From NCBI GenBank assembly GCA_000504625.1, contig AZHR01000002.1, positions 1 through 64,000 on the forward strand: a stretch of 64,000 nucleotides of DNA, read 5' to 3'. Both the position numbers and the translations under genes were made by a program. The notes beneath the pieces are model-generated. The model searched no databases. It was not told the DNA's origin and saw nothing but the letters and a program-made list of their open reading frames with translations. The DNA is from an alpha proteobacterium SCGC AAA240-E13 (GTDB lineage Bacteria; Pseudomonadota; Alphaproteobacteria; Pelagibacterales; Pelagibacteraceae). How positions within the stretch are numbered: position 1 is the first letter of the stretch; each line of letters opens with the position of its first letter. This document shows positions 37,520 to 45,194 of the stretch, piece by piece.

Positions 37520-38568
37520 GTTTGTAAATTGTTTAAATTAATTGCTGCTCCAACTGCTGAAATATTTTTTTTAGATCCAAGACTTTTCAATAAACCATCA
37601 TATCTTCCACCTCTTGCTATCTCTTTTTTTGATGAATTATATATCTCAAAAACTATTCCAGTATAATATTCAATATCTCTACCAAAGTTTGTTGAAAAAA
37701 TAGTTTTTGAATTTATTTTTGATAAATTTTTTATAGTTGATAAATCTTTGAAAACACTGTTGCTTAATTTATTTTTTTTAACAAAACTTTTTAAAGTTTT
37801 TTCTAATTTATCAATTGAGCAATTAATTTTTAAAAACTCTCTAATAATTTTCACAATTTTTTTATTTTCTCCAAATGATCTTGGGTCTTTCATTTTTCTG
37901 TCAAATCTAGACAAAATTTCAGAAATTTTACGGTTTGCAATTTCTTTACTTTGATCAAGATTTTTCATCTCAGAAAATTTTTTTTTATCTAAGTTAATTG
38001 TCGTAGGATCTATATCGGAGTTAGTTTCAAGTCTATTAAGCAGATCTTCAAAATATTGGGGTCTCCAAAAGTGTCTCTTTAGTCTTATCTTCCATCTTTC
38101 TGGAATTTTTAAAGACTCTATTAACTTTTGAAATAAACTTACATCGCTTATTTTGATCGAAGTATTTTTTATTTTTATTTTTTCAATTGAATTAGCAATT
38201 GTTTTTAAAACTTTTAAATCATCAGTAGATTTATTTTTAGAACCTAAAATTTCTATTCCTAATTGATCGTTAATAACCTTATCTTTTGGACTACCTGATC
38301 TTCTGTAGGCTTGTCCTGAGTAAAAAATTTTCGAATTTGCTTTAGAATTACTTTTTAAATATTTTATACAGGAAGCAACCGTCAAATCTGGTCTTAGACA
38401 CATACTTTTCCCAGTATCGTCCTCAAAAGTAAACATCAGCTTTCTAAAATTCTCGCCTGATCTTTGAATAATATAATCTGAGTCTAAAAGAACATCTGGT
38501 TCTGATAAAACAAAACCATCTTTCTTGAAAACTTTTATTATATTTTCAGAGTAATTTTTTGATTTCAT
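37516..38568 (-). CDS. hisZ: ATP phosphoribosyltransferase regulatory subunit HisZ
   Basis: HisRS paralogue that lost aminoacylation and activates short HisG. The 350-aa protein keeps the class II core with SMCLRPDLTVASCIKYL, YSGQAYRRSG and GRDIEYYTGIVFEIY, and the C-terminal GGRYDGLLKSLG. It lacks the HisRS anticodon-binding domain. The start overlaps the hisS end by 23 bases; a downstream start is possible. Context hisS-hisZ-hisG is decisive. Confidence 0.92.
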   Translation of the reverse strand: MKSKNYSENIIKVFKKDGFVLSEPDVLLDSDYIIQRSGENFRKLMFTFEDDTGKSMCLRPDLTVASCIKYLKSNSKANSKIFYSGQAYRRSGSPKDKVINDQLGIEILGSKNKSTDDLKVLKTIANSIEKIKIKNTSIKISDVSLFQKLIESLKIPERWKIRLKRHFWRPQYFEDLLNRLETNSDIDPTTINLDKKKFSEMKNLDQSKEIANRKISEILSRFDRKMKDPRSFGENKKIVKIIREFLKINCSIDKLEKTLKSFVKKNKLSNSVFKDLSTIKNLSKINSKTIFSTNFGRDIEYYTGIVFEIYNSSKKEIARGGRYDGLLKSLGSKKNISAVGAAINLNNLQT

Positions 38569-39880
38569 TTGCTAGATCCTCAATTTTAACCGAGCTTTCA
38601 TTGCCAGTTTCAAGATTTTTTAATGTTGCTTTTCCTGTTTTTATTTCGTTGTCGCCATATAAAATAACAGCTGGAGAATCAATCTTATTCGCATACTCCA
38701 TTTGTTTTTTTAATTTACCTTCTCCTGGATAAATCTCAGAACTGATATTTAACATTCTAAGTTTATTTAATATCTCGATATATTCTTTCATTCTACTTTT
38801 ATCAAAAACGCATATGATTACTGGTCTTGCAGCCTTAATTTTAAAATCTTTTTTTTGCATCAAAGCAAACACAAGCCTATCAAGACCAATTGATATTCCG
38901 GTTGCGGGACAATCAAAATTTCCAAAACTACTTACAAGATTATCGTATCTTCCACCACCGCCTATTGATCCAAATTGAATGGTTTGTCCTTTTAAATTTT
39001 TTACCTCAAAATTTAAATTAACCTCAAAAATAGGTCCTGTGTAATATTCCAAACCTCGTATAACAGATGGATCGAATTTATAATTTTTAAAATTATAATT
39101 CTGAAATATTTTAACAATCTCTAAAACATCTTCGCTGTCAGGTGTTTTGCTCTTTAAAGCATTTTCAATTATTTTAATCTGATCACTTTTAAGATTTGCC
39201 CCTTTGGTGTAATCTCCAGATTTATCTTTTCTGCCTTCTCCAAGAAGTTTCTTTGCTTCTCCCCATCCAAGTCTATCGATTTTATCAAGGGCGCGTAGTG
39301 TAGTTGATATTTGTTCTTTTGATTTAATTTTCAGTTGTTCAAACAACTTATCAGTGAATTTTCTAGAGGAAATCTTCACAGTGTAATCTGTCTTAACTAG
39401 TCCACATTTTTCTAATATCTCAGATATTAATACGCAAAGTTCTGCGTCAGCTTGTAAATTTTTTGTGCCTACATAATCTGCATCAAATTGTAAAAACTCT
39501 CTAAATCTACCAGGTCCTGGTTTTTCGTTTCTCCATACCGTTCCTAATTGATAGCGCTTAAAAGGTTTAGGAAGCTCAAGGTAATTTTTTGCAACATACC
39601 TTGCTAAGGGAGCTGTAAGGTCGTATCGAAGTGATAACCATTTTTTTTCGTCTTTAAAAGAAAACACTCCTTGGTCTGGTCTTTCTTTATCAGGCAAAAA
39701 TTTTCCAATACTATCCGTGTACTCGAAGCTTGGTGTTTCAAGATACTGAAAACCGTACTTAGTCATAACTTCTTTAATATTAGAAATTACAAAATCACGG
39801 ATTAATAATTCTTTTTCTTGTCTATCTACAAAACCTAAAGGTAATTCCTTAGAGGGTTTAAGATTTTTTTCTTTACTCAT
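38546..39880 (-). CDS. hisS: Histidyl-tRNA synthetase (alphaproteobacterial type)
   Basis: Charges tRNA-His. The 444-aa protein starts at the ATG at 39880 (MSKEKNLKPSKELPLGF); longer in-frame readings would run through the tRNA-His gene. Class II motif 2 reads TVWRNEKPGPGRFREFLQFD, unlike the RHERPQKGRYRQF of E. coli, and matches the divergent HisRS known from many alphaproteobacteria. GLEYYTGPIFEV and GGGGRYDNL follow, and an anticodon-binding domain ends the protein. It begins 5 bp after tRNA-His. Confidence 0.95.
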   Translation of the reverse strand: MSKEKNLKPSKELPLGFVDRQEKELLIRDFVISNIKEVMTKYGFQYLETPSFEYTDSIGKFLPDKERPDQGVFSFKDEKKWLSLRYDLTAPLARYVAKNYLELPKPFKRYQLGTVWRNEKPGPGRFREFLQFDADYVGTKNLQADAELCVLISEILEKCGLVKTDYTVKISSRKFTDKLFEQLKIKSKEQISTTLRALDKIDRLGWGEAKKLLGEGRKDKSGDYTKGANLKSDQIKIIENALKSKTPDSEDVLEIVKIFQNYNFKNYKFDPSVIRGLEYYTGPIFEVNLNFEVKNLKGQTIQFGSIGGGGRYDNLVSSFGNFDCPATGISIGLDRLVFALMQKKDFKIKAARPVIICVFDKSRMKEYIEILNKLRMLNISSEIYPGEGKLKKQMEYANKIDSPAVILYGDNEIKTGKATLKNLETGNESSVKIEDLANEIKKLL

Positions 39881-39885
39881 TATTT

Positions 39886-39962
39886 TGGTACAGCAGGGTG
39901 GAATCGAACCACCGACCCCTAGTTCCACAAACTAGTGCTCTAACCAACTGAGCTACTGCTGC
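39886..39962 (-). tRNA. tRNA-His (GTG)
   Basis: A 77-base cloverleaf with encoded CCA. Acceptor GCAGCAG pairs with CTGCTGT (G1-T72 wobble); the anticodon loop is TTGTGGA, giving GTG. The discriminator base is A73, and the base before G1 is T, so no G-1 is encoded. This is the unusual tRNA-His known to go with the divergent HisRS encoded next to it. Confidence 0.95.
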
Positions 39963-40041
39963 ATAACTCCTTTTTATATTAATTGTTAATAAATTTATAT
40001 TTTAAAATATGTAATGATTTAGCTAAGCAATAGCTCAGCGT

Positions 40042-40062
40042 GTGCAAAATGGTGTTTTGCAC
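40042..40062. other. Short perfect hairpin between tRNA-His and cspA
   Basis: GTGCAAAA, loop TGGTG, TTTTGCAC: an 8-bp perfect stem in the 255-bp gap between tRNA-His and cspA. On the plus strand an A/T-rich stretch and a run of eight T follow about 14 bases later. It could be a weak terminator or a structured leader before tRNA-His; nothing else coding is seen in the gap. Confidence 0.5.
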
Positions 40063-40140
40063 TTAAAGAAAAATATTCTTTTTTTTGTCTTTTATTCATG
40101 GCTAATAGATATCAAAAAAAAAAATTTATGCAACAAAGAA

Positions 40141-40198
40141 TTGTATAGGGATATAAAATCAGCTTGAATTAAAACTAATATTATTTTTCCCTATACAA
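40141..40198 (-). terminator. Inverted repeat downstream of cspA (possible terminator or 3' structure)
   Basis: TTGTATAGGGA at 40141-40151 and TCCCTATACAA at 40188-40198 form a perfect 11-bp inverted repeat with a 36-base spacer, 20 bp beyond the cspA stop. The long spacer is not typical of a rho-independent terminator. A 3'-end stabilising structure or a protein-binding dyad is equally possible. Confidence 0.4.
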
Positions 40199-40217
40199 AT
40201 ATCTGTTTGAAATACTA

Positions 40218-40427
40218 TTAAGAGGTTTTTTGCAGCTTAACTGCGGATGGACCCTTTTCGGTATTCTCAACTTCAAACGTTAATTCGTCACCTTCATTCA
40301 AATACTTTAAACCTGCATCTCTAACCGCAGAAGAATGAACGAAAACGTCTTTTTCTTTGTCTTCTCTTTCAATGAAACCATATCCTTTTGTCCCATTGAA
40401 CCATTTTACTTTACCTTTTAGACTCAT
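40218..40427 (-). CDS. cspA: Cold-shock domain protein
   Basis: RNA chaperone of 69 aa with a single cold-shock domain. RNP-1 is KGYGFI and RNP-2 VFVHSS; it starts MSLKGKVKWFNGTKGYGF. It may melt mRNA structure at low temperature or be constitutively expressed. It is a lone minus-strand gene with sizeable flanks, unusual in this compact genome, and its leader contains a small dyad and a promoter-like pair. The symbol is by family. Confidence 0.95.
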   Translation of the reverse strand: MSLKGKVKWFNGTKGYGFIEREDKEKDVFVHSSAVRDAGLKYLNEGDELTFEVENTEKGPSAVKLQKTS

Positions 40428-40729
40428 TATTACTTTTCCTTATTTTAGTTTTACTTAATTGTTAGTAATTCTAACAACAGCACCCTTTAATATATTTAAA
40501 GTAGATATGTCAAGATATTTGAACAAAACTCAGTTTATTAGACAATTTTTAAAGGGAATTTATTAATAACTAGTTAATAAAATAACCACCAATATAAACC
40601 CTCTCGACGTTCAGCTTCATTATTCAAAATGTATTATCACTAATAATCAAGCTATTTATTTTTTAAAAACTATGAATTTTATCTCAATTATGCCCATAGT
40701 GTACAAAAAAATATAGTATAGAAATAATA
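40428..40729. other. 302-bp divergent intergenic region, cspA leader and promoter
   Basis: No gene is seen. For cspA (minus strand) a TTGACA -35 is present at 40508-40513 with a TATATT/TATTAA-like -10 in 40486-40497. The transcript would then carry a leader with the dyad TGTTAG-TAATT-CTAACA (40460-40476). The right part is A/T-rich and should hold the promoter of the BtuF-like gene, but no clear element was found. Confidence 0.5.
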
Positions 40730-41674
40730 ATGAATAATTTCCAAAAAAAAGTAGTAACTTTAATACCTAGTGCAACAGAAATTGTTGCATTTCTAGGTAA
40801 AAAGAAATCCCTCATTGGGCGCTCCCATGAATGTGATTACCCGGAAGGGTTAAATAACATATCAAAGTTAACTTCACCCAAAATAAAAATTGATGGAAAA
40901 AGTGGAGAAATAAATAAAGAAATAAAAAGTATATTAGAAAATTCACTATCAGTATATAAAGTCGATACAGAAAAACTAAAAGATTTAGATCCAGACTTTA
41001 TAATAACTCAAGCACATTGCGAAGCATGTGCAGTAAATTTTTCTGAAGTTAAAAATATAGTTAATAATCATCTTAAAAAAAAAGTAAAAATAATATCACT
41101 TAAACCAAATACACTAGGTGATGTTTTGAATGATATCAGGAAAGTTGCGAAGGAATTAAATATAAATAATAAAATTAAAAATAAACTTATTGGAAATTTA
41201 GAATCAAGATTAAAAAATATCGAAAATTTAACTTCCGTCCAAAAAATAAAACCCACTGTTGCATGTATAGAATGGATTGATCCTCTTATGGCTGCAGGAA
41301 ATTGGATACCCGAAATGGTCACAATTGCTGGCGGCAGGGATGTTTTGGGCAAATCTGGTAAAAATTCTTATTGGATAGAATTTAAAAAAATTAAAAATTA
41401 TGATCCAGATATTATAATTTTTTTACCATGTGGGTTTAATATTAAAAAAACTAAAAATGAATTAAATGACTGTATAAAAAAAGACAGATCTTGGAAATTT
41501 TTAAAGGCATTTAAAGAAAAAAAATTGTTTATAGCCGATGGAAATCAATTTTTTAACAGACCTGGTCCAAGATTAATCGAGTCGGTTGAAATACTTGCTG
41601 AAATTATTCATCCAAAAGTATTTAATTTTGAACATAAAAAAAAAGGTTGGATTAAATTTAATCCAAGTATATGA
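40730..41674 (+). CDS. BtuF-like substrate-binding-fold protein without signal peptide
   Basis: A 314-aa protein with the helical-backbone binding fold of cobalamin/siderophore-binding proteins: LIPSATEIVAFLGKKKSLIGRSHECDYPE at the start is the BtuF-family opening (shown here in part), then DPDFIITQAHCEACAVN, and AAGNWIPEMVTIAGGRDVLG. There is no signal peptide, and no btuCD permease or ATPase genes are adjacent, so it is probably cytoplasmic. Stand-alone members of this type are often annotated as cobalamin-binding proteins; the ligand is not shown by sequence. Confidence 0.75.
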   Translation: MNNFQKKVVTLIPSATEIVAFLGKKKSLIGRSHECDYPEGLNNISKLTSPKIKIDGKSGEINKEIKSILENSLSVYKVDTEKLKDLDPDFIITQAHCEACAVNFSEVKNIVNNHLKKKVKIISLKPNTLGDVLNDIRKVAKELNINNKIKNKLIGNLESRLKNIENLTSVQKIKPTVACIEWIDPLMAAGNWIPEMVTIAGGRDVLGKSGKNSYWIEFKKIKNYDPDIIIFLPCGFNIKKTKNELNDCIKKDRSWKFLKAFKEKKLFIADGNQFFNRPGPRLIESVEILAEIIHPKVFNFEHKKKGWIKFNPSI

Positions 41675-41724
41675 ATTAATTTATTTATTAATAAAAAAAA
41701 TAATTATTTTCCAAATTTATAGCA

Positions 41725-42105
41725 ATGAAAAATAAACAAATTATAAAAGGCAGATGGTATAAAATTAATAAAAAAATAAAAAAAAAAATAATTGCTAAAT
41801 ATCACAAAATTAAAGACTGGAAAATGGATCCAAAAGGATATTTTTTAATTGCAATTAATAGAAAAAAAAAACTATTAAGAATTGGATATTGTAAATTTAA
41901 AAAATTAGGAAATAAACCCATTAATGACATGGTTGCTGTTATTTCTGGCAAAACTGCATTGGAGATAGTAAATACATTAATAAAAAAAAAATATATATCC
42001 ACTCTCCAACACTCAGCAGACATGGGTATTGAACTTTGTAAGGCCGAATTAGCCCTAAAATATAAGTTAAATTATATACAGGATAAAGATTTAGAAATTA
42101 AATAA
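41725..42105 (+). CDS. Conserved protein, possibly DUF4346
   Basis: A 126-aa basic protein. The segment MDPKGYFLIAINRKKKLLRIG followed by VISGKTALEIVNTLI and LQHSADMGIELCKAELAL recalls DUF4346, a domain of unknown function seen in archaea and some bacteria. The recall is tentative. It follows the BtuF-like gene by 50 bp on the same strand. No membrane segment. Confidence 0.55.
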   Translation: MKNKQIIKGRWYKINKKIKKKIIAKYHKIKDWKMDPKGYFLIAINRKKKLLRIGYCKFKKLGNKPINDMVAVISGKTALEIVNTLIKKKYISTLQHSADMGIELCKAELALKYKLNYIQDKDLEIK

Positions 42106-42145
42106 CTTGAGTCAAATAAACTCTTTATAAAATTCAATAAATCTT

Positions 42146-43087
42146 ATGATTTACAAAATTTTATTTAATAAAGCACACATACTCATTTTAATATTTTTAG
42201 TTTCTTGCTTTTTAAGTCGCCTAAATTCACAATTTTATTTAATAAATTTCTTTGGACAATTAAGTTTCCAAATACTTGTCGGTGGAATTTTATTATTTTT
42301 TATATTGCTTATATCAAAAAAATTATGGTCATCTGTTATTTGCTTTATAATCTGTATATTGTTTGCAAGTGATATTTTGCCCGCATGTAATAACTGTAAT
42401 GTCTTTTTAAAGGACAAAGAACAAAACTATAATAACATTCGTCTAATGACATTTAATGTTTCATATAACAATGAATTAAAAAATTTTGAAAAATTATTTG
42501 AACTTATTTTATTTGAGAAACCAGATATTATTCAATTTCAGGAGGTAGCTCCACAGGTGCAAGAAAAATTAAAATTATTAAAACCTTTTTTTCCATATAA
42601 TACTGGAATAAATAAACCTTTGCATGTTATTGATAGCGTAATATTAAGCAAACACCCATTAATAGAAAATAGGTCGGGTGACAACCATGCTGTTCTTACA
42701 AGCCTTATATTAAATAATACAAAATTAACTATTATAGGAATTCATCTAAACAATCCATTGAACCAAAATAATTTTAATTCAGCGACAAAAGGAATTAATT
42801 ATCTTAAATCTTTAGTTGAAAACATTAATCAAAACTTAATTCTTATAGGAGATTTAAATATGACGCCATTTTCCAAAAGATTTACTAATTTTCTTAAAGA
42901 TACAAATTTATATGCTTATACTTCTTATAAAAATCCAATTGTTACTTGGCCTACATTTCTGCCGGTTTATCTTGGTATCGAAATCGATCATGTATTATTT
43001 TCAAAAAATTTTAAAGTAATTGAAAAAAAAACACTCAATCATTTCGGCTCAGATCACAAACCTCTCATAGTAGACTTAGCATTTTGA
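42146..43087 (+). CDS. Membrane-anchored endonuclease/exonuclease/phosphatase family protein
   Basis: A 313-aa protein with three hydrophobic segments in the first 85 residues and then an EEP catalytic domain facing the periplasm. Catalytic motifs: LMTFNVSYNN, IIQFQEVAP, GIHLNNP, LIGDLNMTPFS and FGSDHKPLIVDL. The fold hydrolyses phosphodiesters or phosphomonoesters; many membrane-anchored members are uncharacterised. It belongs to the plus-strand run 40730-43087. Confidence 0.87.
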   Translation: MIYKILFNKAHILILIFLVSCFLSRLNSQFYLINFFGQLSFQILVGGILLFFILLISKKLWSSVICFIICILFASDILPACNNCNVFLKDKEQNYNNIRLMTFNVSYNNELKNFEKLFELILFEKPDIIQFQEVAPQVQEKLKLLKPFFPYNTGINKPLHVIDSVILSKHPLIENRSGDNHAVLTSLILNNTKLTIIGIHLNNPLNQNNFNSATKGINYLKSLVENINQNLILIGDLNMTPFSKRFTNFLKDTNLYAYTSYKNPIVTWPTFLPVYLGIEIDHVLFSKNFKVIEKKTLNHFGSDHKPLIVDLAF

Positions 43088-43155
43088 TTTTAATTACGTT
43101 TTAGTTGTTTTTGAAATTAAAAAAAAATTAAAAAATGATCAAAGACGTTCTAAAA

Positions 43156-43638
43156 TTAATATTTTTCTAACACTACTGAATTTTCAATTTGTTTTAATGG
43201 TATCTTCCAATATTTTTTTAACAATCTAGTTGCTTGCTTTTTTGAATGAAGAATGAAATCAAATTTTTCATAATATCGAATTGCCCATGTAGCATTCTTC
43301 CAGGTGCCTACCAATAAACGATAATTTTGATTTTTTTTTAATAGATCAACAAGCAATGCACTTCCTATTCCTTTGCCTTGGTAGGCAGTTAAAGTATAAG
43401 CGTGTCTTATTAAGACAACATCTTTTATTTTTTGAATCCCTATCACTCCTATCAATTGGTTATCACAATGATAGCCAAACATACGAACCCCTTCTTTAAA
43501 TTCATCAACTAATTCTTGTTTTGACATATAGGGTTCTTGCCAACAATTATCAGGAATAATATCCTTGTATCTTGTAGCAGCATCATTAATAACATAAAGA
43601 ATTTTGGAATTATCACTTTTTGTATATTCAATTATCAT
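43156..43638 (-). CDS. GNAT-family acetyltransferase
   Basis: A 160-aa acetyltransferase. The acetyl-CoA loop is TAYQGKGIGSALLVDLLK (Q/RxxGxG/A motif), after LIRHAYTLTAYQ. The acceptor substrate is unknown. It lies on the left edge of the tRNA-Phe island, about 95 bp from the leftmost repeat, and could be flanking core or an older insertion. Confidence 0.82.
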   Translation of the reverse strand: MIIEYTKSDNSKILYVINDAATRYKDIIPDNCWQEPYMSKQELVDEFKEGVRMFGYHCDNQLIGVIGIQKIKDVVLIRHAYTLTAYQGKGIGSALLVDLLKKNQNYRLLVGTWKNATWAIRYYEKFDFILHSKKQATRLLKKYWKIPLKQIENSVVLEKY

Positions 43639-43732
43639 TTTATAATTTTAAAAGTATAAAGATAATCAAAGATTTTTTAAATAAATGAAAAAACTATCTT
43701 TAGATGATCTGAGTGTGTGGATTTATGCTAAA

Positions 43733-43820
43733 GTCAGTTGTATTAAGTGTCTAAACGTCAAATAAGTGTGGTGACCAGGGACGGAATCGAACCGCCGACA
43801 CAAGCCTTTTCAGGGCTCTG
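43733..43820. repeat. Left 88-bp island repeat with tRNA-Phe 3' core
   Basis: Gap-free match to 48208-48295 with five mismatches. Bases 43769-43820 are the 3' part of tRNA-Phe (minus sense) from the 5' side of the anticodon stem to the CCA, with one change in the acceptor stem. Beyond 43820 the sequence no longer matches tRNA-Phe but matches the flank of the copy at 47016, which marks this as a junction. Confidence 0.9.
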
Positions 43821-43929
43821 GCTCCTTGGACCATGCTACTAGGCCCCTGCTAAATCTAGCTTTTTAATTTCGCAAAATAGCTGAGATGTTTCTGAGTGTG
43901 ATCAAATTGTGATCAGATATAATAATCTC

Positions 43930-43968
43930 ATGAAAAAGCTTTTAGGAATCGTGGTTCTGGGTTTATGA
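43930..43968 (+). pseudogene. Orphan signal-peptide leader, copy A
   Basis: ATG followed by codons for MKKLLGIVVLGL and then a TGA stop, 1 base before the GFA gene. Bases 43940-43964 recur exactly at 44342-44366 on the other side of that gene. It looks like the 5' end of an exported-protein gene cut by insertion of the GFA gene. Confidence 0.7.
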
Positions 43969-43969
43969 T

Positions 43970-44335
43970 ATGAAAAAACTAACTTGCCACTGTGGTGGAG
44001 TCGAAATTGAAGTATCTTTGCCAAATGGTTTAAAAAATCTTGGCAAATGTAACTGTTCAATCTGTAAAAAACGTAGTGCTATTATGGCACAAGTTAATCT
44101 TGAAGATCTCAAAGTAGTTAAAGGTAAGGAAAAACTTAAACTTTATCAATTTCATACTCATACTGCAGAGCATTATTTTTGCTCGATATGTGGGATTCAT
44201 ACCCATCAGAAGCAACGAAGTGATCCAAACAAGTATGCATTTAATGTAGCTTGCTTAGAAAATGTTAATCCATTCGATTTGAAAGATATTCCTGTTTTTG
44301 ATGGTGTCAATCATCCTGGTGATAAAATTAAATGA
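43970..44335 (+). CDS. GFA/CENP-V family protein (glutathione-dependent formaldehyde-activating fold)
   Basis: A 121-aa Mss4-like zinc protein. Cysteine motifs: TCHCGGVEIEV, GKCNCSICKKRSA and YFCSICGIHTHQ, which match the GFA domain zinc sites. The enzymes in this fold include S-(hydroxymethyl)glutathione synthase, but most members have unknown substrates. The gene is bracketed by 25-bp perfect copies of the leader sequence. First cargo gene of the island; the stop overlaps leader copy B. Confidence 0.88.
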   Translation: MKKLTCHCGGVEIEVSLPNGLKNLGKCNCSICKKRSAIMAQVNLEDLKVVKGKEKLKLYQFHTHTAEHYFCSICGIHTHQKQRSDPNKYAFNVACLENVNPFDLKDIPVFDGVNHPGDKIK

Positions 44336-44415
44336 AAAAAATTTTAGGAATCGTGGTTCTGGGTTTGTTATTTTTTGGTATAGTTACGCCGAGGATAAAC
44401 TTAAAAAATGACTGA
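44332..44415 (+). pseudogene. Orphan signal-peptide leader, copy B
   Basis: ATG overlapping the GFA stop, encoding 27 residues that begin MKKILGIVVLGLLFFG and then run out of frame into the ybaK-like start region, with TGA at 44413. The nucleotide match to copy A covers 25 bases exactly. It may be translated, but no mature domain follows, so it is probably a remnant. Confidence 0.65.
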
Positions 44416-44890
44416 TACCTTACCATTTATACGAAATTTTCTTGAAAGTACAAAACTTGATTTTGAAATAATGGATTGTGATTCCAATTTAACCGATACT
44501 AATATTTTTTGTAATAAATATGGTATTAACTTCGAAGACGCCGCAAATACAATTGTGATAAAATCAAAAACAGGTGAATTAAAGTATGTAGCTTGTGTGC
44601 TACTTGCCACAACTAAACTTGATACTAATAAAACTATTAGAAAAAAATTAAGTACCCACAAAGTTTCATTTGCAAGTGTCGAAGAAAGTGAAAAATTAAC
44701 CAACATGGTAACTGGAGGTGTTACTCCTATAGAATTACCAAAAAGTCTACCGCTTTGGGTTGACTCAAGAGTGATGCAAAGGAAAATTATTGTCCTTGGG
44801 GGTGGCAATCGTACGTCAAAAATAAAAATATCCCCAAATATTTTTAACCATACCCCTAATACTGAAATTGTTGTGGGATTGGCTAAATAA
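44408..44890 (+). CDS. YbaK/EbsC-family aminoacyl-tRNA deacylase
   Basis: A 160-aa protein of the prolyl-tRNA editing (YbaK/ProX) fold. It shows ANTIVIKSKTGELKYVACVL, a Lys-rich middle, and TGGVTPIELPKSLPLWVDSRV with GGGNRTSKIKI near the end, the usual substrate-pocket region. It may clear mischarged tRNA in trans; exact specificity is unknown. Cargo gene of the tRNA-Phe island. An editing enzyme next to tRNA remnants is probably coincidence. Confidence 0.88.
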   Translation: MTDTLPFIRNFLESTKLDFEIMDCDSNLTDTNIFCNKYGINFEDAANTIVIKSKTGELKYVACVLLATTKLDTNKTIRKKLSTHKVSFASVEESEKLTNMVTGGVTPIELPKSLPLWVDSRVMQRKIIVLGGGNRTSKIKISPNIFNHTPNTEIVVGLAK

Positions 44891-44897
44891 TGTCAAA

Positions 44898-45083
44898 ATG
44901 ACACTAACAACTTTTTTTTGGATATTAGTTGGGGTTATTATTTTGTTGTTACTAGCAATTCGGTTTAACATTAAGAAAGAATTATTGACACCCGTTTTCT
45001 GGTTATTAATTGGAATAAATTTTATGGTATTAATGGGCATACTTTGGGAAGCTATTAACATACCAATAACTAAATTAAATTAA
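44898..45083 (+). CDS. Small two-helix membrane protein
   Basis: A 61-aa protein with two hydrophobic helices: MTLTTFFWILVGVIILLLL and PVFWLLIGINFMVLMGILW. The ATG at 44898 is chosen; a longer reading would overlap the preceding gene. Unknown function and no recognisable family. It lies 7 bp after the YbaK-like gene and may be expressed with it. Confidence 0.55.
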   Translation: MTLTTFFWILVGVIILLLLAIRFNIKKELLTPVFWLLIGINFMVLMGILWEAINIPITKLN

Positions 45084-45118
45084 ATTTTTAATTTATCCAA
45101 GAACCGCGCCATTAAACG

Positions 45119-45194
45119 TGGTGGCCAAGAACGGAATCGAACCGCCGACACAAGCCTTTTCAGGACTCTGCTCTACCGACTGAGCACTTAAGCC
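45119..45194 (-). pseudogene. Decayed full-length tRNA-Phe copy
   Basis: A 76-base copy of the tRNA-Phe gene at 48244-48319. The T arm, anticodon loop CTGAAAA (GAA) and D-stem GCTCAGTCGGTAGAGC are kept, but the acceptor is broken: 5' GGCTTAA against 3' CTTGGCC gives at least two mismatches. It is probably inactive. Its 5' side differs from copies at 43769 and 47016, which lose tRNA identity at the anticodon stem. Confidence 0.8.

Larger units (their letters stand above)
43639..43969. other. Left boundary of the tRNA-Phe island: decayed leader, repeat, linker
   Basis: This 331-bp stretch holds, in order: a decayed copy of the leader sequence (ATG at 43685, 26 codons to a stop at 43765), the left 88-bp repeat (43733-43820) with a 52-base tRNA-Phe 3' core, a linker with GCTCCTTGGACCA shared with 47068, a TATAAT at 43918-43923, and an intact 12-codon leader (43930-43968). 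Confidence 0.7.

Noticed and set aside
39881..39928. N-terminal extension of hisS to an upstream ATG
   Set aside because: The extension reads through the tRNA-His gene; the start at 39880 fits the family.
44408..44890. YbaK-like deacylase as part of the tRNA-Phe system
   Set aside because: The family edits tRNA-Pro/Cys and similar; nothing in the sequence ties it to tRNA-Phe, so co-location is most simply cargo.
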